From contig JBCCKF010000015.1 of assembly GCA_039027435.1 (NCBI GenBank), positions 4,046 to 68,045 on the forward strand: a DNA stretch of 64,000 nucleotides, read 5' to 3'. The stretch is from CALBPI01 sp039027435 (GTDB lineage: Bacteria; Pseudomonadota; Gammaproteobacteria; Steroidobacterales; Woeseiaceae). The notes beneath the pieces are model-generated. The model saw nothing but the letters and a program-made list of their open reading frames with translations. It searched no databases and was not told where the DNA came from. Shown piece by piece: positions 24,603 through 34,202 of the stretch (position 1 is the stretch's first letter; the number at the start of each line of letters is the position of its first letter). The translations under genes were made by a program, and so were the position numbers.

Positions 24603-25409
24603 CTAGCGAGGCTCCAAAAACAGACGCTTGTGCTCGTCGCTAAGTGCTTCCATATCGAATAGCGCGAGGTAGTCGATGGTCCGAAACTCTCGATCCATGG
24701 CGGGGCCGCTGACGATCGTCGCACCATAGCCGAGATACAAACGCATCAGTTTGGGAACTCGCACGTTCGGTGTGTCGTCTGCGGCCGGAGGGCAGGCGTA
24801 CTCAGGCTGGACGGTCACGCGTCTCTCGGCGTCAATGTGGCCCTTTTCAACGAGGATCTGATAAAGCGCGTGCCCTTCGGTAGCATCGGTACTGGTCAAA
24901 GAACAGCAGCCGAAGAAATAACGGTTGCCTGTTGCGCTCATGTAGGCAGCGAGTCCTCGCCACAGGAGGAACAAAACCCGGGTGTTGCGATGTTCGCCAG
25001 CGATACACGCTCGGCCGAGTTCGACGGATTGTGTCAACAGTGCTTCGCCCAGCAGCGTGAGGTCGAATTCAGCCTGTGAGTAAAAACCGGGGCCCTGGCT
25101 GGCCATCTGCCCATCCTGCAGTCGATAGGTGCCGACGACCTCGTTTGAATCGATGTGCTCGACGAGCAGGTGATGACAGTACTGATCATGTGCGTCTTGA
25201 TCGAGACCAGTCTGGTAAGACGCCTCCAGGCCTTCTTCCAACTCGAGATTGAAAACCTCGAAACGCAGACGATAGAGCGCTTCCGCATCCGCCGCATTCA
25301 TCGCCAGACGGAGTCGATACTTACCAATTTCCTGCGAGACGGCAGCGACGAGATCCGCATCTGGTCGCCGGATGTCTATGCTGTGTTGAATAAGCTGCGT
25401 TGAACTCAT
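24603..25409 (-). CDS. olsB: ornithine N-acyltransferase (OlsB-like)
   Basis: A 268-residue GNAT-related N-acyltransferase of the OlsB/hemolysin-like family, which joins a 3-hydroxyacyl chain from ACP to the alpha-amine of ornithine, giving lyso-ornithine lipid. Diagnostic segments are LRFEVFNLELEEG near the N-terminus and SVELGRACI with RYFFGCCSL in the middle. The start is set at ATG 25409 because GGAGGGG lies 8 bases upstream; an earlier ATG at 25457 has no such site. The olsA gene follows. Ornithine lipids often replace phospholipids when phosphate is scarce. Confidence 0.87.
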   Translation of the reverse strand: MSSTQLIQHSIDIRRPDADLVAAVSQEIGKYRLRLAMNAADAEALYRLRFEVFNLELEEGLEASYQTGLDQDAHDQYCHHLLVEHIDSNEVVGTYRLQDGQMASQGPGFYSQAEFDLTLLGEALLTQSVELGRACIAGEHRNTRVLFLLWRGLAAYMSATGNRYFFGCCSLTSTDATEGHALYQILVEKGHIDAERRVTVQPEYACPPAADDTPNVRVPKLMRLYLGYGATIVSGPAMDREFRTIDYLALFDMEALSDEHKRLFLEPR

Positions 25410-25417
25410 TACCGATT

Positions 25418-25424
25418 CCCCTCC
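25418..25424 (-). promoter_or_regulatory. ribosome binding site fixing the olsB start
   Basis: GGAGGGG on the minus strand stands 8 bases before ATG 25409 and is one of the strongest Shine-Dalgarno sequences in the window. It decides against the ATG 48 bases upstream. Confidence 0.8.
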
Positions 25425-25613
25425 GATAGATCGACGCACACGCTCGCTGCTGGTCATGTTGGTTTGACCGCCTCACCACCGGAATTATCACGGCAAGGCT
25501 GCAATTCGTCTGATCAGTCTGGTGTTCGCCGCTCGTCGGGTATCCCCCAAAATGCTGGCAAATCGTGTCCCAGCGCGGAGTTTACCAGCGATATCGTGGT
25601 CTGCGCAGATTGA

Positions 25614-26408
25614 TCACAGGACACTAATCAGCAAGCGAATTGCCGCCGCAATCAGAAATGCCCCGAACAGGCGCTTTAGCCCCGCGGGAGAGACTCGGTG
25701 GGCCAGCGCCGCGCCGACCGGTGCAAACAGCGCAGCGGTTACGCCCAAAAGCAATGCCGCGGGCCAATGGAGGTAGCCCAACGTTTGTGGAGGCCTTAGC
25801 GCCACCCCTGATCCACCGACAACATATCCGATGACGGCAGGCACCGCGATGAACAAACCCAGAAGGGCAGAGGTGCCTACCGCACGCCGTACCGGCAAGC
25901 CGAAGCCTGTCAGCAGAGGCACGGAAAAGCTGCCCCCACCAATGCCGAGCCAGGCGGAAAGCAGGCCGATCCCTGAGGGTATCGAAGCTCTATCGGCGCT
26001 TGGCGGTAAGCGAAATGACGAGGTGCTGCCAAGCAGCATGCGCGTCCCGATGAGCGCGGCAAGACCGGAGAACAAGAGGCGTAACGCACTCCCCGAGATA
26101 TACCGCGCCAGCAACGCGCCCGAGGCCGCACCGATGGCAATAGGCAGCCCCCATCGCTGTATTCGTGACCAATCGATCGCACCGCGCCGATGGTGGCTTG
26201 AAGCGGACGCTGGCGCTGTGGCTAGCATCGTGGTCAAGGCTGTTGCGATGGCAATGTGTGTTGAGACCGCGGGGTCGACACCACTGGCTTCCAGCCAAAC
26301 CACGAGAACGGGCACAAGCACAATGCCACCGCCAATGCCGAGCAGACCCGCCATCAGTCCGGCGACGACACCTGCGGTGATCAAGAGGGTATAGGAAAAG
26401 GTCAACAC
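25614..26408 (-). CDS. TauE/SafE-family membrane transporter
   Basis: A 264-residue integral membrane protein with about eight helices and the repeated glycine-rich motif of the TauE/SafE family (GLMAGLLGIGGGIVLVP near 19-35, and LSAWLGIGGGSFSVPLL in the second half). These proteins export sulfite, sulfoacetate or related anions; the substrate cannot be read here. It is upstream of the olsB operon on the same strand, with a 204-base gap, so it is probably a separate unit. Confidence 0.88.
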   Translation of the reverse strand: MLTFSYTLLITAGVVAGLMAGLLGIGGGIVLVPVLVVWLEASGVDPAVSTHIAIATALTTMLATAPASASSHHRRGAIDWSRIQRWGLPIAIGAASGALLARYISGSALRLLFSGLAALIGTRMLLGSTSSFRLPPSADRASIPSGIGLLSAWLGIGGGSFSVPLLTGFGLPVRRAVGTSALLGLFIAVPAVIGYVVGGSGVALRPPQTLGYLHWPAALLLGVTAALFAPVGAALAHRVSPAGLKRLFGAFLIAAAIRLLISVL

Positions 26409-26441
26409 ACGGAGATGCCGATGGCGTGGAAGGGTGTGAAG

Positions 26442-26447
26442 TATACT
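26442..26447 (+). promoter_or_regulatory. possible -10 box upstream of the MDR gene
   Basis: TATACT lies 31 bases before the ATG at 26479, a normal leader length, with AAAGGTATGTC before the start. No good -35 hexamer is seen at 16-18 bases, so an activator may be needed. Confidence 0.4.
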
Positions 26448-26478
26448 GGCGCGCCGGAATTCTCGCTAAAGGTATGTC

Positions 26479-27498
26479 ATGAGCGAATCACAACAGAGCA
26501 TCGTACTGGCCGGCCGTCCTGACGGTTGGGTAAAACCAGAGCACTTCACATTGCAGACCGCGCCCTTGCCGACGGCCGGCCAGGGTGAGGTTCAGCTGCG
26601 TCACCGATTCCTTTCTGTCGATCCCTACATGCGTGGTCGCATGAATGACGTGAAGAGCTATGTACCGCCATTTCAGATGGGCGAGCCCATCATGGGCGGC
26701 GGGGTAGCCGAGGTTGTTGAGAGTCATGCGGAGGGTTGGCAGAAGGGCGATCTGGTGGTCGGCATGTTGCCGTGGACCGAATACTCGGCAATGCGGCCGG
26801 AAGGTCTGCGCAAATTGCCCGAGGTGAATGCACCGCTGTCCTGGCATCTTGGCATTCTGGGCATGCCTGGAATGACCGCTTATGTCGGACTGATGGAGGT
26901 CGCGAAACTCCAGCCTGGCGACAGTGTCTTTGTGAACGCGGCGGCCGGCGCGGTTGGCTCGGTGGTGGGCCAGATCGCTAGAGCGATGGGTTGTCATGTG
27001 GTGGGCAGTGCAGGAGGACCGGAAAAAGTCGCGCATCTGACCGACACGCTCGGTTTCTCGGCAGCGTTTGATTACCGCGCAGAGAGCGATCTGCGCAAGA
27101 CGCTGCGCACCCATTTCCCGAAGGGTATCGATGTCTTGTTCGAGAACGTCGGTGGGCCGCAATTCGAAGCAGCGATTGCCAATATGGCCGTGTTCGGCCG
27201 GATCGCCTTGTGCGGAATGATCGCGGACTACAACGTGGAGCGCGACGCGTTGCCCCCGGGGCCGAAAGGCATGACGCAGTTGATCGGCCGAAATGTGATG
27301 CTTCAGGGCTTCATCGTCAGCAATTATCCAGATGCAGCCGCAAAGTGGGCAGCGCTGGCCGGGCGGTTACTATCGACCGGACAACTGCAGTATCACGAGA
27401 CGGTGTCCGAGGGTCTCGCGAGTGCGCCAGAGGCATTCATCAGTATGTTGCGTGGCGGCAACCTCGGTAAACAGGTCGTGCAGGTGGCCGCTGAATGA
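26479..27498 (+). CDS. NADP-dependent medium-chain oxidoreductase (CurA/leukotriene B4 reductase-like)
   Basis: A 339-residue zinc-free MDR enzyme. The N-terminal substrate segment LSVDPYMRGRM (about 45-55) is diagnostic for the alkenal/one oxidoreductase and CurA group, and NAAAGAVGS (about 153-161) is the NADP-binding glycine motif. Such enzymes reduce alpha,beta-unsaturated ketones and aldehydes with NADPH in the cytoplasm. The stop codon overlaps the start of the gamma-glutamyltransferase gene (ATGA), so the two are coupled and could together handle reactive carbonyls or their glutathione adducts; that link is inference. Confidence 0.9.
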   Translation: MSESQQSIVLAGRPDGWVKPEHFTLQTAPLPTAGQGEVQLRHRFLSVDPYMRGRMNDVKSYVPPFQMGEPIMGGGVAEVVESHAEGWQKGDLVVGMLPWTEYSAMRPEGLRKLPEVNAPLSWHLGILGMPGMTAYVGLMEVAKLQPGDSVFVNAAAGAVGSVVGQIARAMGCHVVGSAGGPEKVAHLTDTLGFSAAFDYRAESDLRKTLRTHFPKGIDVLFENVGGPQFEAAIANMAVFGRIALCGMIADYNVERDALPPGPKGMTQLIGRNVMLQGFIVSNYPDAAAKWAALAGRLLSTGQLQYHETVSEGLASAPEAFISMLRGGNLGKQVVQVAAE

Positions 27499-29303
27499 TG
27501 CCTTTCGGGTCAGGCGCGCTTCGCGGCTTCTTGCGGGCACTCGGAGCCGCGACGATTGTGGTGACGCTCGCTTGGCCCGATCACCTCTTGGCTGAGTCAG
27601 CGCCGGTTGAGCCGATCATCGACTACTCGACGCGGCAGCATGCGGCGGTGGATTCGCGTGGCATGGTTGCGGTGCAAAATGCGATCGCCGCAGAGGTAGG
27701 TGCTGCGGTACTTGCCGAGGGTGGAAATGCCGTAGATGCGGCTGTCGCTGTCGGACTGGCTCTCGCGGTCACTCTGCCGCGGGCGGGGAACCTCGGCGGC
27801 GGTGGGTTCATGCTGATCTACGATGCTGAGACCGAGGAGACCATTGCGCTTGACTACCGCGAACGAGCGCCGGCCGCCGCATCGCGTGACATGTTTATCA
27901 CCGAATCCGGCGAGGCAGATGATCGCGCGGCGCGTTACAGCTATCGCAGTGTTGGTGTGCCGGGCACGGTTGCGGGCATGCATAAGGCATTGCAAGAGCA
28001 TGGGACGCCGAGTTGGGCAGAGGTGATTGCACCGGCCATCGAGCTTGCACGTGATGGCATACGCGTCAGCAACGATCTTGCGACGAATCTTGCGACCGAG
28101 CGGGAGTGGCTGGGTTCGCATCCGGAGACCCGCCGCGTGTTCTACAAGCCGGACGGTAGCAGCTATGCGCCAGGCGAGATTCTTCGCCAACCGGATCTTG
28201 CCTGGTCACTGCAGCAACTTTCTGACGAAGGGCCCGATGCGCTCTACCGTGGTGCGGTAGGCAAGAGGATCGTCGCGGATATGCGCGCCAACGGTGGTTT
28301 GATCACCGAGCAAGATCTTGCGGATTACGAGGTGGCGGTGCGTACCCCTGTACGAGGCGACTATCGGGGTTACGAGATCGTTTCCATGCCACCACCAAGC
28401 TCGGGTGGTGTTTTGATTGTCCAGATGCTGAATGTTCTTGAGCAATTCGATATGCGCGGTTTCGGCTTTGGCAGCGCGAAGACGATCCACGTGATGACCG
28501 AGGCAATGCGAACGGCTTATGCGGACCGCAGCGAACATCTTGGTGATCCGGACTTCTATGCAGAGGAGTTCGAATGGCTGATGAGCAAAGCCTATGCGCG
28601 CACCGTTGCTGACCAGATCGACATCCGCGAGGCACGAAAGTCGAGTGATGTAGCGCCGGGAGTTAACCAGAGCTACGAGAGCCCGGACACGACCCACTAT
28701 GCGGTTGTGGATGCTGCTGGTAATGCGGTGGTCAATACCTACACGCTCAACTTCTCCTATGGCTCTGGGATCACCGCGCGTGGCACCGGTATTCTCCTGA
28801 ATAACGAGATGGATGATTTCTCAGCAAAGCCTGGTTCGCCGAATGGCTACGGCCTGATTGGTGCCGAGGCCAATGAGATTCAACCGATGAAGCGCCCGTT
28901 ATCATCGATGACGCCGACGCTGGTGTTCAAAGATGGACGTCCGGTGTTGCTGACTGGGTCGCCAGGAGGCAGCAAGATCATCAGTACGGTGCTGCAAGTG
29001 ATCGTCAACGTGATCGATCATGAGATGCCGGTGCTGGATGCGGTGGCCGCACCCCGGTTCCATCACCAATGGCTGCCAGATCGACTCGAGCTGGAACCGG
29101 GTTTCAGCCCCGATACCATCGATTTACTCAGAGCAATGGGTCACAATGTGTACAAGCGAGGCCTCACTCAAGGCAGCGCCCAAACGATTTCAATCGATGA
29201 CGGGTTATTCCGCGGCGCTGCAGACCCGCGCAGACCCGACGCGCTAGCACTTGGACCGGATGGTCTTGATTGCAGAACCAGCGCGACACCCTGCTCATTC
29301 TAG
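27495..29303 (+). CDS. ggt: gamma-glutamyltransferase
   Basis: A 602-residue periplasmic N-terminal-nucleophile hydrolase that cleaves glutathione and transfers its gamma-glutamyl group. A signal peptide spans roughly residues 1-35. The proenzyme is predicted to cut itself before Thr399 in PDTTHYAVVD, giving the large and small subunits; GGGGFMLIYD and the later LTGSPGGSK oxyanion segment are intact. Translation begins inside the MDR stop codon. The typA gene begins 9 bases after its stop, so the three genes are probably cotranscribed. Confidence 0.93.
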   Translation: MMPFGSGALRGFLRALGAATIVVTLAWPDHLLAESAPVEPIIDYSTRQHAAVDSRGMVAVQNAIAAEVGAAVLAEGGNAVDAAVAVGLALAVTLPRAGNLGGGGFMLIYDAETEETIALDYRERAPAAASRDMFITESGEADDRAARYSYRSVGVPGTVAGMHKALQEHGTPSWAEVIAPAIELARDGIRVSNDLATNLATEREWLGSHPETRRVFYKPDGSSYAPGEILRQPDLAWSLQQLSDEGPDALYRGAVGKRIVADMRANGGLITEQDLADYEVAVRTPVRGDYRGYEIVSMPPPSSGGVLIVQMLNVLEQFDMRGFGFGSAKTIHVMTEAMRTAYADRSEHLGDPDFYAEEFEWLMSKAYARTVADQIDIREARKSSDVAPGVNQSYESPDTTHYAVVDAAGNAVVNTYTLNFSYGSGITARGTGILLNNEMDDFSAKPGSPNGYGLIGAEANEIQPMKRPLSSMTPTLVFKDGRPVLLTGSPGGSKIISTVLQVIVNVIDHEMPVLDAVAAPRFHHQWLPDRLELEPGFSPDTIDLLRAMGHNVYKRGLTQGSAQTISIDDGLFRGAADPRRPDALALGPDGLDCRTSATPCSF

Positions 29304-29312
29304 GAACACACA

Positions 29313-31142
29313 ATGACCACGCCTCTGAAGCTTCGCAATATTGCGATTATTGCGCATGTCGACCATGGCAAGACCACATTGGTCGATCAGTTGCTGAGCC
29401 AGTCAGGAACGCTTGATGCGCGCGCCGATGCGCCAGACCGGATCATGGATTCGAACGACCTGGAGCGAGAGCGCGGGATCACGATTCTGTCGAAGAACAC
29501 GGCGATTGCATGGAATGACTGGCGCATCAATATCGTGGATACGCCCGGGCACGCGGACTTTGGTGGCGAGGTTGAGCGCGTATTGTCGATGGTCGATAGC
29601 GTCTTATTGCTGGTCGATGCTGTCGAGGGGCCGATGCCGCAAACGCGCTTTGTTACCGCAAAAGCGTTCGCACGCGGATTCACACCATTGGTGGTGATCA
29701 ACAAGATCGACCGAGACGGCGCGCGTCCTGATTGGGTGCTGGATCAAACCTTCGATCTATTTGATCGTCTCGGTGCGACGGATGAGCAGCTGGATTTCCC
29801 TGTGATCTACGCAAGCGGACTCGCAGGCTATGCCAGCGAGGACGACACCGTCAGAGAAGGTGACATGCAGCCGCTGTTCGATGCCATCACACGTCACGTG
29901 CCAGCACCGGATGTCGATGCGCAAGGTGCACTGCAGTTGCAGGTGTCGAGTCTCGACTATGACCCATACGTCGGGGTGATCGGTATCGGTCGAGTCAGTC
30001 GCGGCCAGGCAATCCCGAATACGCCGCTGACTGTTGTCGATGCAATGGGCAACGAGCGCAATGCGCGGATTCTTGAGCTGTACGGGTTTCACGGACTGAA
30101 TCGTGTGCGCATCGACGAAGCCAATGCGGGAGATATCGTTGCGTTCAGCGGGGTCGATCCGCTGTCGATTTCGGATACGTTGTGTCCGCGCGGCGAAGCG
30201 GATGCGCTGCCTGCGTTGACGGTTGACGAACCCACCATCAGCATGACGTTTCAGGTCAATCAATCTCCGATGTCGGGCCGCGAAGGCAAATACCTGACGA
30301 GCCGCCAAATCAGCGAGCGTCTGCAGCAGGAGCTCAAGCACAACGTCGCGTTGCGCGTCGAGCAATTGGACGACCCGGACAAGTTCAAGGTGTCGGGCCG
30401 TGGCGAGTTACATCTTTCGGTGCTGATCGAAACGATGCGGCGCGAGGGTTATGAGCTTGCGGTTTCCCGGCCGGAAGTGATCGAGATCGAGCGTGACGGT
30501 CAGATACTCGAGCCCTACGAGATGCTCACGGTCGACTTCGACGATGATTATCAGGGCGCCGTCATGACACGGTTTGCGGAGCGTAAGGGCGAATTGCTGT
30601 CGATGACTGCCGAGCAACAGGGCAGGAGTCGACTCGAATATCGAATCCCTTCGCGTGGTCTCATTGGTTTTCGAACCGAATATTTGAGCGCCACCGCGGG
30701 AACAGGGTTGATCTATCACGTGTTCGAAGCGTACGGGCCCAAGGTCGAGCAGGCGATTGGCCAGAGAAACAATGGAGTCCTGATTTCAAACGTGGCCGGC
30801 AAGGCGCTGGCGTATGCGTTGTTCAATCTCCAGGAGCGGGGCCGGTTGTTCGTCGATCATGGCGCGGAAGTTTACGAGGGCATGCTCGTCGGAATTCACA
30901 GTCGTGGAAATGACCTTGTTGTTAATCCCACAAAGGCCAAGCAGTTGACCAATATCCGGGCTGCTGGTTCGGATGAGAACCTGCTGTTAACGCCGCCGAT
31001 CAAGATGTCGCTCGAGCAGGCACTTGAGTTCATTGACGATGATGAGCTGGTTGAAGTCACACCGACGAGCATCCGGTTACGGAAAAAACTGCTTGGAGAA
31101 TCGGATCGAAAACGCGCCTCGCGCCAAGCCAAGGCGGGTTGA
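29313..31142 (+). CDS. typA: translational GTPase TypA/BipA
   Basis: A 609-residue GTPase of the elongation-factor family that binds the ribosome and assists 50S assembly at low temperature and under stress. AHVDHGKTT (G1, about 15-23), RGITI (G2), DTPGHADF (G3) and NKID (G4) are all seen, followed by the EF-G-like domains III and V and the TypA-specific C-terminal domain (VRLRKK-type ending). The length is normal. It follows ggt closely, an unusual partner, which probably reflects shared transcription only. Confidence 0.96.
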   Translation: MTTPLKLRNIAIIAHVDHGKTTLVDQLLSQSGTLDARADAPDRIMDSNDLERERGITILSKNTAIAWNDWRINIVDTPGHADFGGEVERVLSMVDSVLLLVDAVEGPMPQTRFVTAKAFARGFTPLVVINKIDRDGARPDWVLDQTFDLFDRLGATDEQLDFPVIYASGLAGYASEDDTVREGDMQPLFDAITRHVPAPDVDAQGALQLQVSSLDYDPYVGVIGIGRVSRGQAIPNTPLTVVDAMGNERNARILELYGFHGLNRVRIDEANAGDIVAFSGVDPLSISDTLCPRGEADALPALTVDEPTISMTFQVNQSPMSGREGKYLTSRQISERLQQELKHNVALRVEQLDDPDKFKVSGRGELHLSVLIETMRREGYELAVSRPEVIEIERDGQILEPYEMLTVDFDDDYQGAVMTRFAERKGELLSMTAEQQGRSRLEYRIPSRGLIGFRTEYLSATAGTGLIYHVFEAYGPKVEQAIGQRNNGVLISNVAGKALAYALFNLQERGRLFVDHGAEVYEGMLVGIHSRGNDLVVNPTKAKQLTNIRAAGSDENLLLTPPIKMSLEQALEFIDDDELVEVTPTSIRLRKKLLGESDRKRASRQAKAG

Positions 31143-31154
31143 CTGGCCAAGTGT

Positions 31155-31179
31155 GTGCCGATGTGCGTAGTATCGGCAC
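31155..31179 (+). terminator. possible hairpin after typA
   Basis: GTGCCGAT (31155-31162) and ATCGGCAC (31172-31179) are perfect 8-base arms with a 9-base loop, 12 bases after the typA stop. No U-tract follows, so it may be a weak terminator, an mRNA-stabilising stem, or an attenuator before the MFS gene. Confidence 0.4.
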
Positions 31180-31205
31180 CTTGATCACGTCGCCGGGGGG
31201 TCGAC

Positions 31206-32486
31206 ATGTCTCAGGAGTCCGGTCGTATAGACCCACGTGCGTATTACGCGCTCGGCATTCTTACCGTCGTCTACACGCTGAACTTCATTGATCGTCAGAT
31301 CATATCGATCCTGCTGCCCTCGATTCAGGAAGAGCTTGTTATCAGTGACAAGCAGGCCGGCTTGCTAGCCGGCGCGTTTTTCGCTTTGTTCTATGCGACG
31401 CTGGGAGTGCCGATTGCCACCATTGCCGACCGCGGCAATCGACGCAATCTTATTGCCATTGCCTTGACCGTCTGGAGTGCGATGACCGCACTTTGCGGCA
31501 TGGCGCAGAACTTTGTGCAACTGGGCCTTGCACGGATGGGCGTCGGTGTTGGCGAGGCGGGTTGCAGTCCGCCCGCGCACAGCATGATTTCCGACTATTT
31601 TCCGCCCAAGCACCGAGCCACCGCGCTCGGTGTTTACTCGTTGGGCATCTCGCTCGGCATCATGTTCGGATTGTTCATCGGCGGACGTATCGATGAGCTT
31701 TATGGCTGGCGTGTGGCTTTCTTCATCGTCGGCATACCTGGAGTTCTGTTGGCGCTGATTTTCCGATTCACCGTGTGGGAGCCACCCCGAGGTCACTCCG
31801 AGGCGCGGGAGACTGGAGAAGGGCGGCCGAGCATCGCCGATACTTTTGCCTTCATGATGCGCAGACGCTCATTCCTGCACCTTGCGTTCGGAGCCGGATT
31901 GGCGGCGTTCACCGGCTACGGTGTAGTCACTTTCTTTCCGACCTTTCTCGTGCGAACCCATGCGATGCCAACCGGGGAGATCGGATTCTGGTTAGGTTTG
32001 ATTCTGGGTCTTTCGGGCGGTGCAGGCATATTCCTTGGCGGTTATGCGTCTGATCGATTTGGTCTTAACGATTCGCGCTGGAAATTGTGGACGGTCGTCC
32101 TCGCTGGTGTGATCTCTCTTCCGTTTTCCATCGCGGTATACCTCGTTGACAGCCCCTATGTCGCGCTTTGGATTTTCATTGTTCCGGCGGCCCTCAGTAA
32201 CTTCTATCAGGCGACCAGTTTCGCTCAGACCCAAAGCCTTGCGAACTTGCGGATGCGAGGTATGGCGGCGGCGGTATTGCTATTGATCATCAATCTGATT
32301 GGGCTGGCATTAGGTCCGCTCGTTGTCGGTGCAGTTTCCGACTTTCTGGCGCCGCGATATGGCAACGACAGCATGCGCTATGCATTGCTGTCATTAAATA
32401 TCATCGCTGTTTGGAGTATCTGGCACTTCTACCGTGCGGGCGTGCATTTGCCAGGTGATTTGGCTCGTGCGAATGATGCTACCTAA
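31206..32486 (+). CDS. MFS transporter (Spinster-like)
   Basis: A 426-residue major-facilitator protein with about 12 helices. NFIDRQIISILLPSIQEEL in helix 1 and ADRGNRRN between helices 2 and 3 are typical of the Spinster-related group, which moves lipids, sphingosine-1-phosphate or organic acids in other organisms. The bacterial substrate is unknown. A GGGGGG site lies a few bases before the ATG. The stop overlaps the stop of the convergent maiA gene. Confidence 0.9.
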   Translation: MSQESGRIDPRAYYALGILTVVYTLNFIDRQIISILLPSIQEELVISDKQAGLLAGAFFALFYATLGVPIATIADRGNRRNLIAIALTVWSAMTALCGMAQNFVQLGLARMGVGVGEAGCSPPAHSMISDYFPPKHRATALGVYSLGISLGIMFGLFIGGRIDELYGWRVAFFIVGIPGVLLALIFRFTVWEPPRGHSEARETGEGRPSIADTFAFMMRRRSFLHLAFGAGLAAFTGYGVVTFFPTFLVRTHAMPTGEIGFWLGLILGLSGGAGIFLGGYASDRFGLNDSRWKLWTVVLAGVISLPFSIAVYLVDSPYVALWIFIVPAALSNFYQATSFAQTQSLANLRMRGMAAAVLLLIINLIGLALGPLVVGAVSDFLAPRYGNDSMRYALLSLNIIAVWSIWHFYRAGVHLPGDLARANDAT

Positions 32487-33139
32487 TCGGCGGGCTTGAA
32501 TTGATCCGGATGTGCATCGATGAAGGCCCGTTCGGCCAGACATCGTCGCTCGATTTCGACGATTCCAGGATAGCGCGCTAAATCGACATCGAAGCGACGC
32601 GCATTGTAGAGCTGCGGCAGCAGAAAGCACTCCGCGACCGTGGTGTCTTCTCCTACACAATACCCAGGAGTGCGCTCGGTGCGGTTCAGCAGTGCTTCGA
32701 AGGCGCTGAATCCTTTTGACATCCAATGGCGGTTCCATGCGCCGATAGCCTCCGTGTCGGCGCCAAATTCGGCGCGCAAATGTTGCAGGATTCTAAGGTT
32801 GTTGACTGGGTGAATGTCGCAACCAATTAGCGCACTGAGTTCGCGTACGCGTTGACGCGGCGCGGTATCCGAAGGCAGCAATCCGGGCTCTGGATAGTGC
32901 TCCTCCAGGTAGTCGATGATCGCCGGCGACTGCAGTAGTTCCAGACCATCGATTTCGAGCACCGGCACCGCGGCCATGGGATTTTTCTGCGTGAACGTGT
33001 CGTCGTGTTGCGCACCTCTATCTAGCCGAACATCGATACTCTCGAAAGCGATGCCTTTCAGGTTCAAGGCGATCCGTGTTCGATAGGTTGTGGAGCTGCG
33101 GTAGTAGCCGAGCAGTCGCACTGGCATAGATTCAGCCAT
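32483..33139 (-). CDS. maiA: maleylacetoacetate isomerase (zeta-class glutathione transferase)
   Basis: A 218-residue glutathione transferase of the zeta class. The N-terminal YYRSSTTYRTRIALNLKG (about 12-29) holds the SSxxxR glutathione motif of maleylacetoacetate isomerases, and the thioredoxin-like domain is followed by an all-helical domain. It converts 4-maleylacetoacetate to fumarylacetoacetate in tyrosine and homogentisate breakdown. No hmgA or fahA lies in the window, so a related maleylpyruvate role remains open. Confidence 0.85.
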   Translation of the reverse strand: MAESMPVRLLGYYRSSTTYRTRIALNLKGIAFESIDVRLDRGAQHDDTFTQKNPMAAVPVLEIDGLELLQSPAIIDYLEEHYPEPGLLPSDTAPRQRVRELSALIGCDIHPVNNLRILQHLRAEFGADTEAIGAWNRHWMSKGFSAFEALLNRTERTPGYCVGEDTTVAECFLLPQLYNARRFDVDLARYPGIVEIERRCLAERAFIDAHPDQFKPAD

Positions 33140-33209
33140 GGTTGTCCCCTTCGGATGGTGTGGTCGGTATCATGCGCAGGGGCAGAGTGGCATGCAACCG
33201 GGGTAGCAA

Positions 33210-34202
33210 GTGCGACACAAGAATCGACTCTTTGAGCAGTACGGAGCCTGGCGCAACGATGGCCACGAGATGGTTCTTGCTGTTGTTGCCGCGACCTCCG
33301 GTTCCACTTACGCAAAGCCGGGCGATTTCATGTTGATCACGGATAGCGGTTTGTTCCAGGGATTGCTGTCTGGCGGATGCGTCGAGGGTGATCTTGCGCT
33401 TCGCGCCCAGGATGTATTGCGTAGCGGTGGTGCCGCTTTAGTCGATTATGATCTCGGCGGTGAACATGATGCTCTCTGGGGGATGGGCGCCGGTTGCGAT
33501 GGTCGCCTGCAGATTCTGCTGCAGTGCCTTCAAGGGGAAGCGTTGGAGGTATTCAGCGAGATCGCAGGGCGATACTCGGACGGACAGCTTTCCGAGGTAG
33601 CGCTCGAAGGCGAACTGCAGCAGCTCCGTTGGCGCACGGGAGTACCCAAACACGGATCCACGACCTTCGAGCTTTCCGAAGGCACGGTATCAGGTCGCTT
33701 TCTCGTAACGGCGACGCCCAACGTGTTGGTGTGTGGTGGCGGTGACGATGTCTCGCCGTTTGTGGATCTGGCAACGACACTGGGATGGCGAGTTACGGTA
33801 GCGGAGCATCGCCCGCACTATGCCGACGCGAGAGCGGCGGAGGGCGCAATGGTGACCACCGGACAATCCGTCGCCAAAATTACTCAAACGCTTGAGATGT
33901 CCCACTACGATGCGGTGGTCGTGATGAGCCACCATCTTTTGAACGATACGGCATACTTGAGTGCGATCGCCGAGCATTCGCACTGGCAATACATCGGTCT
34001 GCTCGGTCCCCCGCACAGACGGGAGCGGCTGGTCAGTGCAGTGCCACAAATCAAGTCGCTCGGCGCGGTGTTGCACGGCCCGGCAGGGTTGAATATCGGT
34101 GGCAGAGAACCTGCGAGTATCGCGCTGTCAATGATTTCGCAGATTCATCAGAGCCTCGCTCGGACGGGCAGGCTGACGGGACCAATCAGTTTTCGAGATT
34201 GA
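33210..34202 (+). CDS. XdhC-family molybdenum enzyme maturation factor
   Basis: A 330-residue XdhC/CoxI-family protein. The N-terminal XdhC_CoxI domain (SGSTYAKPGDFMLITDSG, about 31-48, then SGGCVEGDL) is followed by a Rossmann-like C-terminal domain (NVLVCGGGDDVSPF). XdhC binds sulfurated molybdenum cofactor and inserts it into xanthine-dehydrogenase-type enzymes. The target enzyme is not in this window; MocA-like and moa genes lie about 10 kb away. The start is GTG 33210. It is convergent with the TonB hybrid gene, overlapping it by 17 bases. Confidence 0.88.
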   Translation: MRHKNRLFEQYGAWRNDGHEMVLAVVAATSGSTYAKPGDFMLITDSGLFQGLLSGGCVEGDLALRAQDVLRSGGAALVDYDLGGEHDALWGMGAGCDGRLQILLQCLQGEALEVFSEIAGRYSDGQLSEVALEGELQQLRWRTGVPKHGSTTFELSEGTVSGRFLVTATPNVLVCGGGDDVSPFVDLATTLGWRVTVAEHRPHYADARAAEGAMVTTGQSVAKITQTLEMSHYDAVVVMSHHLLNDTAYLSAIAEHSHWQYIGLLGPPHRRERLVSAVPQIKSLGAVLHGPAGLNIGGREPASIALSMISQIHQSLARTGRLTGPISFRD

